From NCBI GenBank assembly GCA_963693085.1, contig OY856413.1, forward strand, positions 103,484,801-103,548,800: a stretch of 64,000 nt of DNA, given 5' to 3'. Shown here piece after piece: positions 48,437 to 59,018 of this stretch (its first letter is position 1; every line of letters begins with the position of its first letter). Position numbers and translations under genes: made by a program. Source of the stretch: Alisma plantago-aquatica. Taxonomy: Eukaryota > Streptophyta > Magnoliopsida > Alismatales > Alismataceae. A model generated the notes under the pieces. The model was not told where the DNA came from. It searched no databases and saw only the letters and a program-made list of their open reading frames with translations.

Positions 48437-48982
48437 GTCGATACCATCGACACACCCGTCGATGGTATTGACATGGGTTCAGGTTGACACCAGCAAAAAT
48501 CGCACTGTGTCGATACTATCGACACCCTCGTCGATGGTATCGACATGGTCACAGACAGGTCGCAATAAAAGTGTCAATGGTATCGACACCCTAGTCGATA
48601 CCATCGAGATTTCTGGAGATATTCAGACGAATTTTGCTCAGTCAACTCGATACCATCGACGGCCTCGTCGATGGTATCGACATCATCACAGGTTGAATGC
48701 AACACAATGGCGGTATCGCAATAAAAGCAAGTCGATACCATCGACATCTGTCGATGGTATCGACGGACATGTCACCGATCCGCATACAGACATCGACGAC
48801 GATCGCAACAGCCACGTCAACGATCCGGGTGCTGCGTCGATACCATCGACTTCCGTCGATGGTATCGACACGTCAGCAATCTGGGTTTCTCGATCCAGCA
48901 AACGTCAGCCGTCGATACTCGCGAGGGAGGCGGATACCCGCGAGATGTGTCGATACCATCGACCCGTGTCGATGGTATCGAC
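48437..48982 (+). repeat. Seven-pair 15-bp palindrome array between pol and extra ORF in element A
   Basis: Pairs start at 48437/48458, 48509/48530, 48573/48594, 48646/48667, 48731/48750, 48836/48855 and 48949/48968. Gaps within pairs are 4-6 nt. Most copies match GTCGATACCATCGAC or its complement exactly; several have one mismatch. A further half-copy lies at about 48911. The 211-codon frame over this array exists because the motif lacks stops in every frame. Confidence 0.95.
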
Positions 48983-49008
48983 GGGTCAACAGGGGCGCCG
49001 ATCAAGCC

Positions 49009-49042
49009 TATTTAAGGGGACTTGCAATGTCACTTGACGTCA
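49009..49042 (+). promoter_or_regulatory. Candidate internal promoter of the extra ORF in element A
   Basis: TATTTAAG at 49009-49016, 27 bp after the palindrome array, then the bZIP-type palindrome TGACGTCA at 49035-49042. The extra-ORF ATG is at 49200, giving a leader of about 160 bases if transcription starts about 30 bases after the box. C keeps the same arrangement. Confidence 0.5.
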
Positions 49043-49199
49043 CACCTTCAGAGCAAGTATCCTCCTTTGCGCCGAGCAATCCCCCGAGCCCTCCAAGACT
49101 GCAGAGAAGCGTCATCAAGCGGAGATCTTCATCGAGCGGAGAATTTCTTCTCCATCTTCACCGAGCTCTTTTCTTCTAATCCCATCTTTTCTCGCAACC

Positions 49200-50784
49200 A
49201 TGGTGCACACCGCCAGAGCGTCGTCCTCAAGCGCTCACCCTATGGAGATCAAGGAGTTTGTTCCTCCCCCACCCGCTTCCATCCCTCGTCCACGCCTAAT
49301 TCATGCCAACATGGATGTGAGGAAGGTTTACGAGGATATTATGAAGTGAAAGTTTGAGCCCACCTGGTATGTGGACCGGGGCATGATCCAGGAGCTGGGG
49401 TTCGAAGCCAACTTGGCCTATGTGTTGGCCGGGCAAGCGCGGCACACCAATCGCCTTTATGAGATCGACTGTCACGCGGATGGGCAGCCGTTTTTCGGCG
49501 AATGGCCCCACATACAAGGAACTGGTGGCTGAGTTCATGGCGTCTCTTGATATCTACGTCGTACCAAATGACGTGGTACCATCGGACCAGACGTGGATCA
49601 GGGGAAGGGTGTCCTTCCGACTCTTCAACAACAATTACAACATCACGTTGAAGCAGTTCAACGACATCTTCAACTGGAACCACAGCCGCAACGATCATCG
49701 ACGCCCCGACGCCCGCACCGACTACGACAAAATCTTCGCCGAGCTAGTTACAATGCCGGCAGGAAAGACTGTGAGCTACCATAATGCAGCGGTAGCGGAT
49801 TTTGAGCACCCGTTCGTCCGGGTCCTGCATAGGATGTTGAGCTTGACTTTCTTCGCTCGAAGTGATCTTGCTTTGAGCAAGTTTCAGGAGAGTGACCTGT
49901 TCTTTCTCTACGCACTCCTGAAACGTCAAGAGTGCAACTGGGGGGCGTTCTGGCTACAGCGCGTCCTGGCGGTGAAGAGGAGCACAAGGAAGGCTCCAAT
50001 CCATTTTGGTGGACTTGTCACCAAGTTGGCGCTTTACTTGGGGCTGAACCTTCAGTCCATGACTCCGATCTTTACGAGGAGCAAGGTGAACATGCAACAT
50101 TTGCACCGTTCAAACCTTATTCTTTTTCGGGATGGGTTGGCGTACGCTCATTGCCACGTCAACCAAGCTTATCAGGAGAGCTCCCTACCGGACGACGTCT
50201 TCAACATAGAGGGCAAGCAGCACTTCCGGTGGCCAATCATAGCCATCGAGTCCTCCGAGGAAGACGACGGTGGTGACGAGCAAGAAGGCAAGGCTGCAGA
50301 GGAAGAGGAGGCTTTCACACCTCTTCGAGCACGTATGGCACCACGGAAGCATCCTAGGATGCATCCGGGTGCATCTTCATCATCTCAGCCCCCGCCGCCA
50401 TCACCACAGTACGAGCAGCCATCCATGGATCCCTATTCCATGCAGGGGATGTACACCATGCTGCAGGACATCCAGCAGACTCAGTAGCAGCACATGGGTA
50501 TGTATACCGGCATTAATGAGACTACGAGCCGGGTACTTGACAACCAACGGGCTATGTTCGAAAACGAGCGGCTCATCCTCACCAACCAAGAGCAAATGCA
50601 CACCCGGTTGCAGCGGATAGAGACGCAACAGGAGCCCTTCTTTGACCATTACTGGAGTCAAGACTACTTTGGAGGCTATCCACAGCCTCCGCCGAGGACC
50701 CAATATGATCCAAGCTTCCAGGGGGAGTACCCGTCTTGGGATCCTACGGCACCGCAATACCCACCACCGCCTCCGCAAGATTGA
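49200..50784 (+). pseudogene. ATHILA ORF-1-like extra protein of element A, broken
   Basis: Same protein as 38288-39880 of C. The ATG at 49200 is followed by 49 codons and a TGA (49347-49349) where C has Arg. One extra C in the CCCC near 49505 shifts the frame; the main body then reads open to a TAG at 50485-50487 (a CAG in C), and the tail stays open from 50494 to 50784 (FFDHYWSQDYFGGYPQPPPR). The conserved core (RVSFRLFNNNYNI, LSLTFFARSDLALSKFQESDLFFLYALLKRQ, FGGLVTKLALYLGLN), acidic patch and Pro-rich tail are all present. C and A carry different disabling changes, so their ancestor was probably intact. Confidence 0.75.
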
Positions 50785-52309
50785 TCAGGGTATCACTGTT
50801 CCACCCTTAAGTTAGTTTTTGACTATGAGGCCATAGTCGAATTCAAGCTTAGGGGGGTGGCTGGAACAACTCTATCTTTTATCTTTTCTTTAGTTGTTTT
50901 TAGTTTCGGCTTTGTTATTTGTTCTTGCAATTTTAGTGTTTGTTTAGGATCCAAATCTATCTAGTGTAATTGTGGATGTCTTAAAAATTGTCATCTCGCT
51001 GTTTTCATGGGAAATTTAAGGGAATTTCAAAATTTCTGGGTCTTTTGGATAGCTTAACTTGGTTGTCCTTGGGAAACTTGTCTTATGAAAATGATTGATT
51101 ATGTCAACTTTGAAGCAATATGTCACACCCACACCCCCATTGACTCATGAAAAGTGGATAGTAACGGATGTTTGAGACTAACCTAATCAAATGGTAATGA
51201 GACCTTAATTGGATATACGAGAAAGAACCCTTTGAACTACTACACATGTCAGTAAGGAGGGACACATGATATTTTTCTAAGGTTCAGTAACTTAATCTTG
51301 TGATCATTCCACTTCATATTTTTCCATAATACACCAAAGAATTGGAAGTAAAGTACAATTTTAATTCCTTCTTGCGTGCATAGCATGTAGATAGGAGTTG
51401 CATTGTTATTTTCATATTTTTGCATAAAATGAAAAAAATGTATAGTGATTCATGCACATTACCTTTAGGTGCATGTCATGTAGTTGCACTCATAACTTTC
51501 ATGATTTTCATGCGTAAGTACACCATGTACCTCAGTTTGTCTTGAAAAGTGATCTAAATTGTCCCATACCCTCGCAATAGTACAAAGATTTCCAATCATG
51601 AAGAAAATAGCCTAACACATGTATCTCTAAGCAATTATGGATATGTGGGCTAAGAGAAAAAAAAAAGAAAAAAAAATATGAAAATCTGAAAAAAAAGAAA
51701 AAAAAAGAGAATTTAGAAGGAATTGGAATAAGAGGGAGAAAGGAACATGATATCACTTGCATAACAAGGAAACTGAGTACATGATGTGGCTTAATTAGAT
51801 TTCTATCTCTTTTTGAGGTGGAAGGTTAGTGCATGCATCATTCCACCCAATTTTAAGCATTAGGGCATTTTCAATGTGCATTTGCATCATTTAGGGCATT
51901 TTGTTGTATGCATTTTGAAACTGTGTAATACTTCCAAATTCTTCCATGAACCACCCATTCCATCCACCCGTTGCTCGGATTGGTAGGCCACCGTGATTTT
52001 CTCCTCACTCATGTTTATCAGGAGAACTGCTTCCATGTAGATGGTAGTTAGGGCGAGCAACGTAGTGTAGGCGATCACAAGATGCACTAATGCTGAATCG
52101 GCAAATTTTATTATGTTAACTGCCTTATGTGATAGTGTTCATCGGTTTGAAGGATAATTTCTTTTATTGATGATTATTGTCGCCTGTAGGGTAATTACTG
52201 TTCTGTGATTAGGAAAGGCCGGTTTGAGAACGTTCAATGGGAGTCATGTGGAATGTGGGGTGATGTGTTGATTGTTAGTTGACATCTGCAATCCTATTCT
52301 AAGGATTAA
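50785..52309 (+). other. 3' non-coding region of element A
   Basis: 1.5 kb without a gene. It begins with a hairpin region: GTTCCACCC (50798) against GGGTGG-CT-GGAAC (about 50855) enclosing GACTATG-AGGC-CATAGTC (50821-50838). The rest is AT-rich with A-runs at 51657-51712. C has the same region at 36749-38287. Confidence 0.8.
50845..50860 (+). promoter_or_regulatory. Second polypurine-like tract in element A
   Basis: AAGCTTAGGGGGGTGG closely resembles the true tract before the 3' LTR (AAGCTTAGGGGAGTTT, 52333-52347). It lies right after the extra ORF and is kept in C. It could be an additional plus-strand primer site; this is not shown. Confidence 0.45.
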
Positions 52310-52347
52310 TTGCTCGAGGGCGAACAATGTTTAAGCTTAGGGGAGTT
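52310..52347 (+). promoter_or_regulatory. Hairpin and polypurine tract of element A
   Basis: TTGCTCG, AGGG, CGAACAA (one mismatch in the stem compared with C) is followed by AAGCTTAGGGGAGTTT directly at the 3' LTR. This is the standard plus-strand priming position. Confidence 0.85.
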
Positions 52348-53960
52348 TGATGCGATGATTTTGAGTCGCATTTAGAGACCTATTTCATATGTGTTTTGTG
52401 CCTTAATTACTCATTTTCATGGATATTATTGCATAATTCACTTTATTTGGTCTTTGCCATCATTTTATATCAAATCCCCTTTGTTTTACTATTTTGAGCA
52501 TTATTTATCATCTTATTATAAATTGTATGGATTTACTTGGTCTTGTTGTGAAATTTCAGGAAAAACAAGTATCTGCTTCTGTCGATACCATCGACGGAAG
52601 TCGATACCATCGACCAAGCCACAGGTTGTCAGCCGAGAAGAGCAATACAGAGTCGATACCATCGACACCTAAGTCGATGGTATCGAGATCCCTTCAAGTT
52701 GCTGGCGAGGAAACTGTCGATACCATCGACCCAAGTCGATGCCATCGACACAAGACGAGCTACAGCGTCGCTAAACGACAACAACCGATGCTAAAGTGGT
52801 CGATACCATCGACACACAAGTCGATGGTATCGAGATCACCACAGGCGCTTAGAATAAAAGAAAGGAAAGCTGCCGCTAATCCGCCGGGTCGATACCATCG
52901 ACCCGCATCGATGGTATCGACGCCGGCAGATATGCGTTGGATTTGTTTTGATCTCGATCGGACGGCTGTTGTTATTTGACGACCTATTTAGGATCTTATA
53001 CCTAATGACGGCCGCCCAGACGAGATGATCATCTCATTTTTGGATTGCACGAGTGCCGAGGAGGAGAGAAAGGAGAACGAAGGCCGAGAAGCTCATCCCG
53101 GGTGATTTGGACACTGCCGAAGACGATTTCCACCACCGACAGGCGGGGAAAGCTCGTGTTCTACGCCAAGGATCCACCGGTTCTTCTCCGTTCAGGGGTT
53201 TTCCCATTTATTTCCCGTTTTTCTTATGAATTCCCCAATTTCTACCATGTATTCATGTGAGATGAACATGAGAGGCTAAAACCCTCAATCTTTAGGACCG
53301 GGAGTAGCCCAGGAATGCATTGTATGACATTTTTATATCAATAATTCATATTTTTATCTCAAATCCGTGGTATAGATTCGTTTTCTCCATTTCTATTGTT
53401 ATGCTTGATCACCATAATAATAATTTAACACCCTTAATCGACAGAAGGATTAACGGTTGAAAAGAGACGAATTCTACATTAATCCATAAAACCCTTGACA
53501 AAGGAGTTGTAAAATTAATGGTGGGAACTGAGAGACCGTTTATAATGCACTTAGTTTAGGGGAATGATTACTACGACGGTGGAATCAACCTAAATCTAAG
53601 TAGTGAATTACACCACGACAGTGGGTAATTTTGTTTTCAGGCCACTACCCGGATAGAGAGAGAAGTGTGAGGAATTATATCAAACTTAATACAATGTTGA
53701 CCCGCGGTGAAACCGCCATCCTAAAGATATCCCTTTGAATTGATTAAATTAACCTTTAATCGATTGCTTTCTTTGTTTGATTTTTATTTTCTTTTTAATT
53801 TGAACACAAAACCCTATTTTGTTAATCGGTCTAGCTGATTGCGATTAGTTAGTAGAAGTCTCCAATAATTCACGTATCCCTGAGTTCGACTCGGGCCTCA
53901 CAAGGCCTATATTACTCGACGCGTATACTTGCGTTTAAGCGCGTAGTAAAATACACGTCA
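52348..53960 (+). repeat. 3' LTR of element A
   Basis: 1613 bp, TGATGCGATGATT to AATACACGTCA. It keeps all ten palindrome copies and lacks the ACTTC present near 42070 in the 5' LTR. A TATA-like CTATTTAGG at 52984-52992 lies about 60 bp past the array; the other LTRs read CTAATTAGG there, so it is only a weak promoter candidate. Confidence 0.95.
52581..52921 (+). repeat. 15-bp palindrome array in the A 3' LTR (10 copies, 5 pairs)
   Basis: Copies start at 52581/52600, 52652/52673, 52716/52735, 52799/52820 and 52888/52907. The first pair is in direct orientation in all four LTRs; 52652/52673, 52799/52820 and 52888/52907 are inverted. Confidence 0.95.
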
Positions 53961-56123
53961 ACGACAAAGTACAAGAAATATGAATCTATCCACTTTGACG
54001 AGAACATCTTCACATACTCCATAGGGTCTCACGGTAGACCCATCTGCCAATTCAATTGTTGCAGCCAACTTCTTTATCTGTTTTAACCCCAGCTTCTGAA
54101 ATGTTGCCAAAGGCATGATATTTATGCTAGTGCCAGAATCACATTGCGCTTTTGGAAAATGTTGACCACCTATTGAGCACGGTATGTAAAAACCTCCTGG
54201 GTCCTTTCTCTTCTTTGGTGAACTCCCATGAATCATAGAGCTCACTGTCTCATTCATCCAATAAATTTCATCGTCTTTTATCCGCCTCTTCTTATTGATG
54301 ATTTCCTTGATGAACCTCCCATAGGCGGGTACTTTCTCGATCATCTCCACTAAGGGAATATTGATTGGGAGTTTTCGGAATATCTCCAGGAATTTCTTAA
54401 AATGACGGTGATCTTTCTTTGACTTAGAGTTGACCGGATCTGAAACATCAGCTGCAGCAACACGCCTATGAGGTGGCAAATAAGCGCTTTTCGGGGGTAC
54501 CTCCCCTAAGCTTACTTCAATCATTCCCTCCGACGTGGGCTTTGGCGAGACATCCTCAATAGTAGCATCTTGTTGTGGTTCCTCTCTCTCCTTAGATGTC
54601 TCCACATGTGCACAAACAACTTGCACTTGTTCTTCCTGCCTAGGTGGAGGGGTGACCACCAAGGGCTCTTGGCGGCTTTTCCAAAAAGAAAAAGTGCTTC
54701 CGCCTGGTAGTCCATAGTAAGTGCGTGGATATGGTATTGCCGGCGTTGCATTCACATTGAAAGTCATTTTTCTTTCTTCTACAGCTTCTTGCGCCTGAGA
54801 TTCCTCCTCACTGTTTACCACGGACATATACTTGACCTGATGGTGTGCCTGAGCCACATTTGCATTCTCGGCTGGTTTCTGTTGATTGGCGTGCTTGATG
54901 GCCGCCACTTCACTCGAAATCTGTGCCACGGTGGTCTCTAATGCCCGCATCTGTGCTCCATGGCTTTGCAGTGTCTGCCCAAATTTGGTTAGAATGTCAC
55001 CTTGAGATTGCAATTGTTTACCAAACATGGCCATCATCTCTTGGTTTTGCTGAACCATTTGACTTATCAATTCAGTGTTCTTTTCCTCGGTTCTTTGCTG
55101 TGGTTTGGCATCCGGATCCTGCAGAAAATTATTCGGATCCTTCCATGAAAACTTTTTATCCTTTCTCCACGCATAGTCATTGTTTCTATAGCCCTGTTGT
55201 TGCATGAACTTCACTTGGGCTTCCTCATCCTCAGATGCATCTTCCTTAGTTAGCAGCTTCTTGGCTAGAAGATCTAGCTTGTCGTTCAGCTCCCTAACTA
55301 TTCTGGATTCGCCGATAGCCTTGACATGTTCCACTGCACCTCTGTCGCCCCATGACTGTTTCCTAGCCATGTTCTTTAATATTTCCCAGCATCTTGTATC
55401 AGTGTTGTTCAAGAAAAATCCTGAACCGGCCGAGTCCAAGTTACTTCTATCATGCTCGGAGAGAGCAAAATAGAAGATCTTCACCTGTGTCTCTTTGTCC
55501 AGTCCATGATGTGGGCACCTCCTCAACATAACCTGGAATCGCTCCCAGGTCTCAGAATATGTCTCACCCGCCTATTGGGTGAAATTGTGAATCTTCCGAA
55601 TCATGTCGTTGGTCTTCTCAGGAGGGAAAAACCTCTCGAAGAAAACCTCCACCATATGATCCCAAGACTGAACAAATTCATCATCGAGGTTATGGAGCCA
55701 CTCTCGCGCTGCTCCTGCCAATGAACTTGGGAACAACTTGAGATACAAAGCATCTTGTGGGAATCAGTCAATCTTCACCATATCACAGTTCTCCACGAAC
55801 TGGCTGATGTGGGCCACTGGATCTTCATTTTTCAATCCGTGAAATGCGTTTGATTTAACCAGGTTAATCAATGCTGGATCGATCTTGTAGGTTGGAATGT
55901 TTAGCCCCTGTTTCTTTATAGGCCCCTTTGATGCCGAGGAAGAAGATGCCTTGATCTTCTCCCATATTGTCTGTGCTTCAGCCATTGCTTCTTCTTGTTC
56001 TTGCTCAGATTCAGAATTTATATCACTTTGGTGCTCCTGCTCGTAGTAGTCCTCGTCCTCTGGTCCTGCAGATGGAACCTCAGGTGTGCGATTCGCGTAG
56101 TCAGTACTACGCGTATGCACCAT
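53961..56123 (-). pseudogene. gag: gag-protease of element C, upstream of the A insertion
   Basis: ATG at 56123. The first third is nearly identical to A gag. A TGA at 55764-55766 replaces an Arg codon (CGA in A) and a TAG at 55572-55574 replaces a Gln codon; otherwise one frame runs to the insertion point. From about residue 390 the linker differs strongly from A (it carries TFNVNATPAIPYPRTYYGLP and a Thr/Glu/Pro-rich segment), then similarity returns at HFKKFLEIFRKLPINIPL and the protease with its catalytic Asp in CDSGTSINIMP. A inserted about 100 codons after that motif. No zinc knuckle is seen. Confidence 0.85.
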
Positions 56124-56286
56124 GCAAAGTACCTGAAATATGAAAATCGGGGTTCAGTACAATGCTTTGAACGAGTAAACACAATTATAGAGAAATAAAG
56201 GAATTTTTGAAATTTTTTTAAAATAAAAAAGAAATGTGGCCTAGAGTGGCCGCTCTTAGCACTCAAAGTGCCAATAATTCGCCGTG

Positions 56287-56304
56287 TCCCCGGCAACGGC
56301 GCCA
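56287..56304 (-). promoter_or_regulatory. Primer-binding site of element C, tRNA-Asp
   Basis: On the minus strand TGGCGCCGTTGCCGGGGA, identical to that of A and six bases from the LTR end. Confidence 0.95.
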
Positions 56305-56310
56305 AAAACT

Positions 56311-57929
56311 TGACGTGTATTTTACTACGCGCTTAAACGGAAGTATACGCGTCGAGTAATATAGGCCTTGTGAGGCCCGAGTCAAACTCAGGGATACGTG
56401 AATTATTGGAGACTTCTACTAACTAATCGCAATCAGCTAGACCGATTAACAAAGTAGGGTTTTGTTGTTGAAATTAAAAGAAAATAAAAACCAAACAAAG
56501 GAAACAATCGATTAAAGGTTAATTTAATCAATTCAAAGGGATATCTTTAGGATGGCGGTTTCACCGTGGGTCAACATTGTATTAGGTTTCATATAATTCC
56601 TCACACTTCTCTCTCTATCCGGGTAGTGGCCTGAATACAGAATTACCCACTGTCGTGGTGTAATTCACTACTTAGGTTTAGGTTGATTCCACCGTCGTAG
56701 TAATCATTCCCCTAAACTAAGTGCATTATAAACGGTCCCTCATTTCCCACCATTCATTTTACAACTCCTTTGTCAAGGGTTTTATTAATTAATGTAGATT
56801 TCGTCTCTTTTCAACCGTTAATCCTTCTTTCGAAGTGATTAAGGGCATTAAATTATTATTATGGTGATCAAGCATAACAATAGAAATGAAGAAAACGAAT
56901 CTATACCACGGATTTGAGAGAGAAAATATGAATGATCAATATAAAAATGTCATACAATGTATTCCCGGGCTACTCCCGGTCCTAAAGATTGAGGGTTTTA
57001 GCCTCTCATGTTCATCTCACACGAATACATGGTAGAAATAGGGGAATTCATAAGAAAAACGTAAAACAAGTGGGAAAACCCCTGAACGGAGAAGAACCGG
57101 TAGATCCTTGGCGTAGAACACGAGCTTCCCCGCCTATCGATGGTGGAAATCGTCTTCGGCAGCGTCCGAATCACCCGGGATGAGCTTCTAGCCTCCGTTC
57201 TCCTTTCTCTCCTTCCTCAGCACTCGTGTAATCCCAAAAATCAGATCCCCCCTTTCGTGTGGGCGGCCGTCATTAGGTATAAGTCCCTAATTAGGTCGTC
57301 AAATAACAACAGCCGTCCGATCGAGATTAAAACAGATCCAACACATATCTGCCGGCGTCGATACCATCGACGCGGGTCGATGGTATCGACGCAGCGGATT
57401 AGCGGCAGCTTTCCTTTCTTTTATTCTGAGCGCCTGTGGTGATCTCGATACCATCGACTTGGGCATCGATGGTATCGACTCCTGTAGCGTCGGTTTTGTC
57501 TTCTAGCGACGCTGTAGCTCTCCTTGTGTCGATGGCATCGACTTTCGTCGATGGTATCGACTGCATCCTCGCCAGCAACCTGAAGTGATCTCGATGCCAT
57601 CGACTTAGGTGTCGATGGTATCGACTCTGTATTGCTCTTCTCGGCTGACAACCTGTGGCTTGGTCGATGGTATCGACTTCCGTCGATGGTATCGACGGAA
57701 GCAGATACTTGTTTTTCCTGAAATTTCACAACAAGACCAAGTAAATCCACACAATTTATAATAAGATGATAAATGATGCTCACAATAGTAAAACAAAGGG
57801 GATTTGATATAATATGATGGCAAAGACCAAATTAAGTGAATTATGCAATATTATCCATGAAAATGAGTAATTAGAGCACAAAACACATATGAAATAGGTA
57901 TATAAATGCGACTCAAAATCATCGCATCA
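56311..57929 (-). repeat. 5' LTR of element C
   Basis: 1619 bp; plus-strand edges TGACGTGTATTT and AATCATCGCATCA. The right edge abuts the GTTGG duplication (57930-57934). It differs from 35093-36710 by scattered substitutions and small indels. Confidence 0.95.
57357..57696 (-). repeat. 15-bp palindrome array in the C 5' LTR (10 copies, 5 pairs)
   Basis: Copies start at 57357/57376, 57444/57465, 57528/57547, 57590/57611 and 57663/57682. Same order and spacing as the other C LTR and, in reverse, as the A LTRs. Confidence 0.95.
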
Positions 57930-57934
57930 GTTGG

Positions 57935-59018
57935 TGATGTTTATGATGGGGTACATTTATAGTTTTTTTCTGGGTCTGAGGGCTCAATGTCAAGAAACAA
58001 ATGTGAGCGCAATTTTCATCAGATAAGACCGCTACATTGTACCGGGTGTATCATTGTCAGAACACCATATGTCACCCTAGTGGAAAGAGGCTTTCTGTCA
58101 GGCTTTCATAGACAAGAAATTTAGGATGTCCTTATATGAATCTCTGACTTTTTGGAAGATTTTGAGTGTATCTTGAATAAGAAATTTATACTTGATCAGA
58201 AGATTCTATTTTTGAGCAATATACCTTTAAGTAGAAAGAGAGATGAGCGGGAATGAAAATTAAGGGAAAAATCTTACCTTTTGTTTTTCTTTGTATAAAA
58301 GATATATAATTGAATTGACCATTATTTCTATTAAAATAATATGTTGGTTTTTTATAGAAATTATAAAAGGAAATTGCATTTCCAATTATAGTTAAATTTC
58401 AGTATTTTGTTAATGAATAATACTATTAAGAAATTTATTGAAATAATCTTGCATAAAGCTCAATTATATGTAAAATTTGCGTAGGTTTGGGGATATTTTA
58501 TATGTGTGAACCCTTGTTAGGCAGAAAATGAGTAAATGAGTGCATTAAAGTAGGTGTTAGAATTTGAAAAATTATAGTGTAAGTAGGATAACGTCCATCA
58601 TTAGTAGAGAGAATATTTAATCTTGATTGTTGATTGAATCTCCAAAATAGGTGTAAGCAATCTCTTTAATTTATTTGAAGGTTTACTATATTTGCTTCTG
58701 GTATGAGGAAGTGCATGTATCTAGGAACTTGTTCGATAAATTTTAAAGAAATAATAATATCATAAGATATTTAATAAGAAACAATCATTCGATCAAATAT
58801 AATTTTTTTTGCCAATTTTACAATGCTTGTATCAACAAATTCATCAATATTTGGTTGACTCTTTCCCATTTGTGACTCTAGTCACCCTGGAAAATGGAGG
58901 ATGATGGTGAAAGCACCACTCCTTCTCCCTTGTGGTTTCCCTTCTCTCCCGAGTGGTTTCACTCTCTCTTCCAAGTTCAAGGTGGGCTCACATTATTCAT
59001 GAATGTGATCTCTAAGCG
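57935..59018. other. Spacer right of element C, no gene
   Basis: The sequence here was contiguous with that ending at 35092 before C inserted. AT-rich with no recognisable motif until the 5' flank of the LINE-type pseudogene near 58870. Confidence 0.5.

Larger units (their letters stand above)
40998..53960 (+). mobile_element. Element A: Athila-like Ty3/gypsy retrotransposon nested in C
   Basis: The LTRs at 40998-42594 and 52348-53960 both begin TGATGCGATGATT and end AATACACGTCA. A perfect ACGAC duplication flanks the element (40993-40997 and 53961-53965). The primer site (42601-42618) is a full 18-base complement of tRNA-Asp. Coding order is gag, PR, RT, RNase H, integrase, then an ATHILA-ORF1-like extra ORF; the polypurine tract is at 52333-52347. 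Total 12,963 bp. Pol carries a deletion, frameshifts and nonsense codons, so this copy is no longer autonomous. It inserted in opposite orientation into a close relative and so is younger than C. Confidence 0.95.
35093..57929 (-). mobile_element. Element C: minus-strand Athila-like non-autonomous retrotransposon, interrupted by A
   Basis: The LTRs at 56311-57929 (5' on its own strand) and 35093-36710 (3') are flanked by perfect GTTGG duplications (35088-35092 and 57930-57934). The tRNA-Asp primer site is at 56287-56304 and the polypurine tract at 36711-36725. Its own length is about 9.87 kb once A (40998-53960) and the ACGAC duplication are taken out. Coding content is gag-protease and an ATHILA-ORF1-like extra ORF. 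From the protease end (40815) to the post-pol hairpin (40753-40779) there are only about 35 bases, so RT, RNase H and integrase are absent rather than decayed. It would have relied on an A-type partner. Confidence 0.92.

Noticed and set aside
48402..49037. A 211-codon open frame over the seven-pair array (and 154-161-codon frames over the LTR arrays)
   Set aside because: The 15-mer is a multiple of three and has no stop codon in any of six frames, so arrays of it stay open by construction. The frames translate the repeat itself (VDTID, SIPST, RYHR, SMVST) and similar frames occur on both strands.
50401..50778. A 125-codon frame antisense to the extra ORF tail, and similar frames antisense to gag
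   Set aside because: Shadow frames of the Pro/Gln-rich and gag coding sequences; they carry no independent motif.
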